From Elysia marginata (Eukaryota; Mollusca; Gastropoda; Plakobranchidae): 22,757 nt of DNA. Position 1 is the stretch's first letter, and every line of letters begins with the position of its first letter. Location of the stretch: positions 202,527 through 225,283 of the forward strand of contig BMAT01013784.1 of NCBI GenBank assembly GCA_019649035.1. Direction: 5' to 3'. The position numbers and the translations under genes are program-made. Positions 10,101-19,100 of the stretch are shown here, one piece after another. Under the pieces are notes generated by a model. The model was not told the origin of the DNA. It saw nothing but the letters and a program-made list of their open reading frames with translations, and made no database searches.

Positions 10101-13100
10101 ATTTGAATTTGTTGCTGTAAAACTTTGAGCTGTTGGTTTTGCTGCTCAAGCAAGGCCCTTACCGCAGGAGGGACATCATCCCATTTTACACCATCCAGTC
10201 CAGAATTGTGCTTGGTTTCTACCCTACCTACTGAGTCGGTTGGCAAAGATATCACATTATGGTTAAGAGAAGCTGATGTTACCATTGCACTGCTAGATGT
10301 GGCCCCTTGGGGTTGTTCAGGGCCAAGCATTGACTGTTGTGTTGCAAAAGTATTGACCTTATCTGGAGTGATACTGAGACCACTATCATCATCATCACTA
10401 GATTGACATGTAGCCGCAGAGTTGTTGCTGTGAGACGATCCGTTGCCCCTCGTACTGTTGAACCCCAGCGATTGTGAGGACAATGCTAATATATTTCCAT
10501 TCAACAGGTGTGGCACATGAGATGTTGTGCTAGGTACTGATGAGGAAGAGGAGGACTGGGAGGAAGAGGATTCCTCCACAACAGTTGTGAGAAAAGGGCA
10601 TGGTTGAGAGCTTGAGTTTTGAACTTGATTTTGCCACAGCGTTGAGCTAGACGGCAAAATTTGTAGTTCTCCTCTATTTGGCCTTGATGACTTGGCATAG
10701 GGAAGAACTTCTTGAGGGACACTAGTGGAAGCTAACACTATAGGTGCTTTTGAAACTTGAGTCAGTGGGAACTCTATTGCTCTCTCAGCTGTTTGAGATT
10801 GACACCCAATGCTGGATGGAGAAGGGTTTGTGAATGGCCTAGGTGCAACCGATGAAACAAAGCCAGATAATGTCTGTGGAGGGACCGAGCCACTATAAGC
10901 GCCTTCAACAAGAGGAGAGAGTACATTTGGTTGAGACAGTTGAGACTTCTGAGCTCTGATATTCTGAGAGTTAAAAGCACCATTGACAGCATTTTGTTGA
11001 TACACATTGGAGATTTTAGGAGGCATGTTGGTATATCCTGGCAAAGGGTTTGTAGCGTAGGAACCTGAATTAGAAACAAAAACTTGACTAAATGGTACTT
11101 GGGGATGCATGTATTGCTGCATGGGGGAGCTTTGAGCAACAAGCGTACCACAACTGTGATTGTGAGATACTGAAGTTGTGGTCTCTGAAGCTGTGTTCAC
11201 TGGTGTAAAATGAGAGGAGTTTGGCAGGTGGTGAGGATGATAATGCTGTTTTAGCTGTCCAACAGATACATTATGGTTTAAAGTTGGTGGGTAGGAGAGC
11301 TGAATTGTAGGCGGCGGCAGATGCTGCTGCTGCTGTGATGTCAATGAATCTGAAGTTTCTGCCCATAACACTGACACATCTGGAACCATTGGTCGAATTG
11401 ATGGCACCTGGTAGATGATTAAGAAAAAGTAATAAAATGACAGCAATAAGAAATCTGAAACAGCTTAGAAGAAAAATAAGAAATATAAAATGTATGCTGT
11501 GAACATTGTCGTGAGAAAGTGTACGGAGTAGGATTCAAGAAAATAACACCGGTTACAGAATGGTTAGGACCGGGCTAGGCTAGAGTGTTAAGAGTGTGAA
11601 TGTGTAGCGAATAAGTCAAACTTTAGTATATCCTAAGTTTCCCCTGGAGTATTTTAGTGAGCGATGAATGCAACCCACTAGCGGGTGTAGGTTAGCGACA
11701 GTGCTGACTGGCAGGCAGTCACAGGACAGGATTTTAGTATTACATAGAGCCAGAAACTTACTAGTCGTTTTTCACACAGCTCACAGGCGAGCAGAGAACT
11801 GCTTGCAGAGACGTTTAAAATGTTGTAAAATAATAAGGAGCCACAGAGCTTTAGATCTAAGGACGAGATCAAGTCCATCCTTAATTGAGCATGAAATAAA
11901 GCAATTCAAGATTACCAGAGAGCAGGAGGTAAGAATGTGAATAGTTTAAATCTAGACAGAGAACATAGATTACATAGATCTATAATATTATGGGTTTGCA
12001 TTGAGATATAGCTTAAACATTAAGTAAGTAAATATTTTCATGGACAAATAACTGAAGATTGTTCTATGTCACACTTTTATGAGTAATTATGCTCTTGTAC
12101 AATTTGATTTATTGTGATTACATTTATATTGTGAAAGATTGTTCAGATTATGTTCTTGTTGCCATGTTGGGAGCTATGTTCTAGATGATTTAGAAATGTG
12201 GTATTAGGCAGTGAATACAAACTTAGTTTGTATGTTCCTTGTATAGGGTCAACGTCGGCAATGCCAAACCATAATGATGTGATATTCTATGATGGTCCAT
12301 GTACTGAGCCACCGGGTACCTTAGGAGTGTTGATGTGAAGCCATATGCTTTGGTAGAAGAACGTCCCCACGACACAGTGAGGCTTGACCTTTATTTGTGA
12401 GGCGACTTCGTACAGGTCATAATTGGCGTTGTAACACAGCACAAGATTACGGCCCCGCCAGTAACATTGTACACCGCAGTGTGGTAACAGTATTCATATT
12501 GAAGGAACATTTACTACATAACTATATTTCTAGAATAGTACTTAACTATTTGTTTCAGTACCAAAAATTCTGATATAATTTAAATCATCACTATTGTGAT
12601 CCACTATTAACCGTGCTACACAGACAGCACCAGCATTAGGAATTTATAGTTGGAATATGTAAATCATAAATTTATTATACATTGGGAACAAGTCTATACT
12701 GTTGTACATTGTGAAATTTCTATATGTATATTTAATAAAGTGTATGAATTTTACGAGTTTGCCTATTGCAGTTTGTTTGCTTACCTTATCATTATATGCT
12801 TATCCCTAATTAAAGCAACTCGTACTTTTCTTTAATATTTTAAGCGTAACAGGAAGCCGTTACGGCACCTCTTGCGACAAACATAACAACAACAGCCTAC
12901 ACTTGAAATCTCATGCACACATTGTACAACTAGCTCTCTTTATGTTGGCAAAGACCCACCTAAGCCACTAACTTCACTGGGTCAATCAGAGTTCAGGTTA
13001 GGTTGTGACTGGCAGCTCAGCGCTCGCAGGGTTTTATTAAAAATAAAATTTATGCACTGGCTTTAATTAAATGAATTTCATAATTCACAAACATTAAGTC

Positions 13101-16100
13101 ACCCATTCATTATTTCATCATTAAAAAAAAACTACAGACAGTGAGGAGAATGTAGAGCCAAAAATAAAAACTTTAGCTTTTTGATCTTTAAGAAGATTGT
13201 TTTCTTGCCGCACATATTACTTTTGTTATCTTTAAAAGACAAATAAAACGGCACAAGCTTTTATTCCATATTTGCATACAAACAATGGCTAGGCATTGGA
13301 GTCTATACTTAAGCAAATGTCAGGGTTATGACGCATCCCTATTTGGCGAGAATGACTATTGTGTAGACAAAGGCCTGTTATTTTGCAAGCTTAAGTCTAC
13401 ACATCATGCTGCAATATAATTCTTTATCAGGCCAAACGAGTGCCTTGTTTGGACTTTTTTATGACAGCTTATTCTATTACTTCTGCAAAAAATTAGTGAT
13501 TTGAAAGAACAGTTTATCATGATTTCCAACAAATGACTGACAACCGTATGCCTGTTGAGTTATTCATTCTGTGTCTGATATTGAAATATAACTTTGCCTG
13601 ATATTGATGTTAGGGCTTTGTGAAGACTGAATTGCTCTTTTTTGATATTTTGTGCATGTTCATGAATTACACTATGAAAACTAAACAGCCCTTCCCCTGT
13701 CAGTGTTTGAGCTGAAAGCCAATTCGGGACATATTAAAAACAAAATGTTTTCAAAACCAATCTCTTTGAGTGTTTTTAATGTTGTTCCGTGAGTGTTTAT
13801 AGTTTGTGGTGTTTTACTAGAATATTCCTCTAAAGAGATGGTGCAGATCAAAGAAGTTATACATTAATTATACCATCACAACAGATTCCAAGGAACATGA
13901 ACTGTACCATTTTTAAACTCTTAAAAATTATATTCAACATATTTTGGTGTGGGGTAAAACTGCTGACAAAATGATGCACTAAATTAATTTTTCTCACTTG
14001 TAATTCTTAAATAAGAAATATATAAAACTTAATTGGCTTTCAGATTAAATTTTTAGGAAAGGTTTTGAATAAAAAGTGGTAATCTTACTACCAGTATAGA
14101 TGTGCAGGGGACACGCAGCATTTCTATTTTTATTTTTACAAAAATTGCCGCTGACAGATGCCCTAGCCTATCCATAATGCCAGTATGCCCATGCATGGAC
14201 CTATATGCCACTTGACAATGATGTATGATACCACTACTAGCAGGTACATGAAGCCATGCAGTAGACATGTATGCATCGCCTAAGTTTGCAGTAATTTACA
14301 CAGTGTCTCAGCCCAGCGATCATAACTCGAGTGGTGCAAAATTGCCAAAGTGCGACGCCGTGTGTAGGGTAAACCTTCATGCGACAAATAAAAGTATTTA
14401 CAATCCCATGCCCATCACAAAATCAGTTTATTTATAATGTAAGCTTTTAAATTCAAGCAAAAACAAAAGTATTAGTTTTGAAATGTAGTTTTCAAATACA
14501 ATTAGTAAAACAAAAGCTTCCTCTTGAGGAAAGACAAGAGTGATCACATACCCTGTCCATGTGAGGTGTGGGGACACATCTTGGCTCTATATCTTCTGGT
14601 CTGCTCATGTTTCCATTTGTTACATCAGCTTTAGATCTTAAGTATGAAAAATAAAATACATGTATTAAATATTAGTTCCCATTGGCATCATTTCAAGATT
14701 TGAAAATAAAATTACGTTTAGGCCTATCTCATTCTGAAAAAAAAAAGAGGGTACAAGAAGATCTACAGTAAAACAGAGAAAATAAATGGGATTAAAAAAA
14801 GATGGCTCCATTTTTTCTCCGCAAAAAAAACCGACTCAAGCTTTTACATCTCATTATGTCCACTCCATTGCTTTGCTCTATATGGTCTGCAGATTACTAT
14901 CCTCATTGCATCATTTTCATTTTCAATTACAGGAATTCCATGATCTAATCCTGTTTTGAGGTATTCGACATCTATTTCTCATTTACTGACAAAATTTAAG
15001 ATCATTTAGGAAAGTTTGTAAAATTAGATCCAAATATAGTCTTGAAGTGCATTGTAGCAGTGAAAAGAAAAAAAAGTGAAACTTAAACATTTACTGAAGT
15101 GAAATGAAAGTGGATCTGGAAAGATCTTCTCTTCTTTGTAAATGTCTGAATATAACGCATTAGTTTTATCTTAGTAAAAATTAGCAGCTAATCTGGTTTA
15201 ATCCCATAATAAAGCAATAGCTGGTGCCTTATTAATAGTTAGTGACTTACAAGTTTTGAACTACATCTAGATACGCACATGAAAAAAAAAAGATACTGGT
15301 TGTGAGCATTGCAACTGACAAACTTAATCTCCCTAAAATTTGCAAAAAGTTACAGTAAACAAGACAGTCCATGGTAGTAATGGTACATTTTGATAGAAAA
15401 AAAAAAGAAGAGAACATTGTCCTACCAATTTAACATATTTTTCAATACACTAACTACCAACCCATATAACCAATGCATGACTATCAATATTGCTATTGAC
15501 TATAAAACAAAAACACAGCAATGACCTGGTACATTTGCAAGACAAGTCAAATTTAAATTTAATAAATTCTTCATAAGCCACCTGAAGATCAGGATTTAAG
15601 GAACTAATAATTTTAGTGACCTCAGATCTTGAGAAAAGTCCGATGATCAAGAGATAAGACTTAAAACAATGAATTTCTAGATTAGATTTTGAGATTTGGC
15701 GGTTATGTAAAAATGATCTTTTCTTCAATCTAAAAACTTACAAGTCCAGTCCATGCTCTGCTTTAGCAGCATCGAACAACTCCAATTTAGTTCCTACTTC
15801 AACAGCATCGAGCTCTACCTCTGTGAAACTACTGCAGGGGGCTGACAGGGCCTAGAAAGAAAAGTAGATGAACTATATTTGGATGTTAAATATGACTGTT
15901 TCACAGAGTGGAACAGCTGAGAAGGTGAGGTAGAGACAGAACTTTGGTGTTACCAAAAGGAAGAAGAGCTAATTGATCTGTTATGTTGACTGCATACCTA
16001 ATATCTGAACTTAATATTTTTTGTTAGACTTTTAGACTTATTAATGATTTGAAACGGTATTAGACAAGGCATTAATTTGTAAACAGGCAATCTTTGTTTT

Positions 16101-19100
16101 TGATAAAATCTAATGCTACAGGCCAGTTTTAAAACAGTTTCAACACAGCTCTTCCGAGAAACTCAAATTAGATTAGGAGACAGCTTCATTTGTTTTACCT
16201 ACCTAACACATTGGACAGTAAGTAGGGGTATACCTGATGCTTTTTGGGTCTGTTAGAAAGGCTTATGTAATCAGCATGACTCACTGTTAAAAAAAATTCC
16301 TTTCAAAAGCTTACCTTGGTCATGTTAGTGACTTCATGCCCTGATCTCAGCTGAAACTGCAGGGCACAGGTACCTGAGGTGGACAAGCACTGATAGAACT
16401 CAGGCCGTGAATGCAGTGGGGTATATACCACCAGGAGAAACTCATTTGGAGGCATGCACACCCTTGGAAAAAAATACAAAGTAAAAATATTTTTCAGACT
16501 ATTTTTTATCTTCATAATCAGTTTACCAAATTTTTTTTTTTTACAAATGGACTACTAATTTAATGATAGCAAACAATTTTTGCAATAGCCGAATATGATT
16601 TTAACATTTTGATCATACACATCTAAGAAAGTTGAAACAAATAAGCACCAGTAGTTTTATATAACAAACGTATTTTGTTGTTCTTGACAAGCATGTATAT
16701 GATAAAGTTAGAACTCCATCCGTAACGCAGGTAAATATGTCAGAATTTTGCTTTTTTGCAGCAAAAAATCATACTGACTTAAAAAAGGATAACCAAAAAA
16801 AATTTTGTTCCTGGACTTTGGGGCTTATCACAGCCAATGCTTATCTAATGTCCTCCTCCATTTTGAAAGTACCACATGTTTGAAATTTTGAATTTTGAAA
16901 TAAATAATTACCTGTCTTGCAAGTGGGTGTTGTGGATGTATCTCAGACAGGAAGCCCACACGAAAGGATGCTGGACAAACTCAGCACCAGCTACCCAGCT
17001 ACAAAAAGAAATGTAAAAAATATAATGAACAAGCACATTGAAATAAAATGTACATTTATAAAATAAAGTTTTGTGAGGAAGAAAAAAAAGTGTTATCGCT
17101 TTACTTTTGGCGCAGATCTTGTGGACTAAAGAAAAAATAACAGTATGGTAACCAAAAGATGAAAAAAAGGCTTTATATTACAGAGGCTTTGATCCATTTT
17201 ACCATACGGTTTAATAAGTCATGCTAAACTTTCATTGCCAAAACTTAAAATGCACGAAAGAGGCATAAAAGTTCTTCAAGCAACAACCAATCTGGGATAC
17301 TTACATGCCAATCAGAGGGAGAGAACAGGCTTTGGGATCTGATTCCAATACAAGCAGCAATTTACGGGTGTGATCCATGGACAAATAGCTGGGGAAAAAA
17401 ATTAAAGAGTTCCTTTTTATTTCACAAAAGCTTTACAAAATTGTTTTAAGTTCCTTTAAAAAAAATGAAAACAAAAAAACCTAAATTAATGAATTCAAAC
17501 ACATCTTCCTCTTCCCTTCTCTACTGAGACTTATGAAACCCTCCCTAATAATGAAGAAGGCAACATTCCTGAGTTGAGATATAGGCCACCAACAAAGGCT
17601 CTACCCTGAGCCAGCTGTTAAACACTAGACAATGCCTTTCCACTTGTTTCTATGATCTATATTCTCTGCTATGACTTTTCTTTAAGTGCCCCCAGGTCTT
17701 CCTCAAGACCGTTTTCTACGGGGGTTCCAGTCCAGTGCCTTTCTTCTTATACTTGAAAAAAAAAAGGTAAAGAAGATGTAATGATATGATGTCATTTATC
17801 ATAAAGGTTTAGAGTATTAGACAAATTGCAGTAACTCACCCTGTCTTGATGGTGCCCTGCATTTGACTCAAGCTCATGGGGCCAGCCAAGTTCTTAGACA
17901 GGGCTGTCAAAAGAATAGGCACAGGTGGAATTGGGGTAGCTTTAAACACTGTTTCCATGGTCACCATGTCAAAGTCTAAGTGCACAACAGAAGAATGGGC
18001 ATTGCTATAGTAGGAGCCCCAACCTCGTAACAATACAAATTCACACAGGTCCACACTGGCTTTGCTGCAACAGCGACTTTGCAGCCTCTGAGGAAAGTGT
18101 TTACAGCATTTTTACCAGAAAGTATATATATAATTTTGTACTTGGACAAAATCTACAAAAAATAGCACCTTAATACTGTTACAGGGTTAAAACCAGTATA
18201 TAGTGACACAAGCAGAAATGTCATACAAAATTTCATTTGCGATTTGATGTTTTCATTGTCTCACATTATGTAAAAGTTATGTAGGATAAATGTCTCTTGG
18301 CTACTCTTACTTAGTCAGATAGAGGCAATTCTATAAATTTAGTTTCATCTCTTACTATTTCAAATTGTTAAAAAAAGATCTAAAAATATTTAATTTTTTT
18401 AAGAAAAACATCATATCCAACAAGTTTTAATTAAAAGTTTTGAAAAGCATCTCAAATATTTGTAACTGTGAGGCCCTTTAATTTGGACTGGTTGCAAGAA
18501 CAATCATCAGTAGTTCTCAAAATATGTATTGAAGCTATCTCTTATTCATATATTTAACTCCTTAGAATATGACTTCTAAAAAAAAGGACACCACAGTATT
18601 CCTATCTCTTTGGTACATACGCCATTAAAAGGAACATTATGCCTTTGTACACAATTTAAAAAGACAGAGCAACAAAGAAGAAAATGACTTACTTTTATTG
18701 CACAATGATAATCTTCAACTGAGCCTGACCTCTCCTTATCAATGTTGTTGGAAACCTTGAAACAAATACAGCAAATTATTCGAGAACAGCAACTCTTGTA
18801 TAACAGTTTAAGGATTTCTAAAAAACACAAAGACATAGTATGGCAATTCTTATGGCGTTACGTAGAAAGATGAAGATAAAAAATACCTATGAAACACCCA
18901 GTCTTTAACACATGCAGGATTAATTTTTGCCTCCGGCTCCACTGAAACAATGCGACTAGCAGTCTTGGTTTAACAACGAAAAGTTTCGATGCGTCAAGTT
19001 CTCACCTCAAGAGGAATGAGTAAATCTCCAGGGGCCAGTCCCGATCCATCAGAGGGTATCTTGTTGCGAGTGTCTAGCCTGTCTACTTGAAACTGAACAC

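Noticed and set aside
10501..11151. Additional minus-strand open frames (73 and 125 codons) and plus-strand frames within exon 9
   Set aside because: They overlap the STIL frame, which is supported by family conservation and phase. Their translations show no domain.
11407..14552. A frameshift or missing microexon between exons 8 and 9
   Set aside because: I suspected it at first. Rereading the donor as AGG|GTATGT makes exon 8 end in phase 0, which fits GTG at the start of exon 9.
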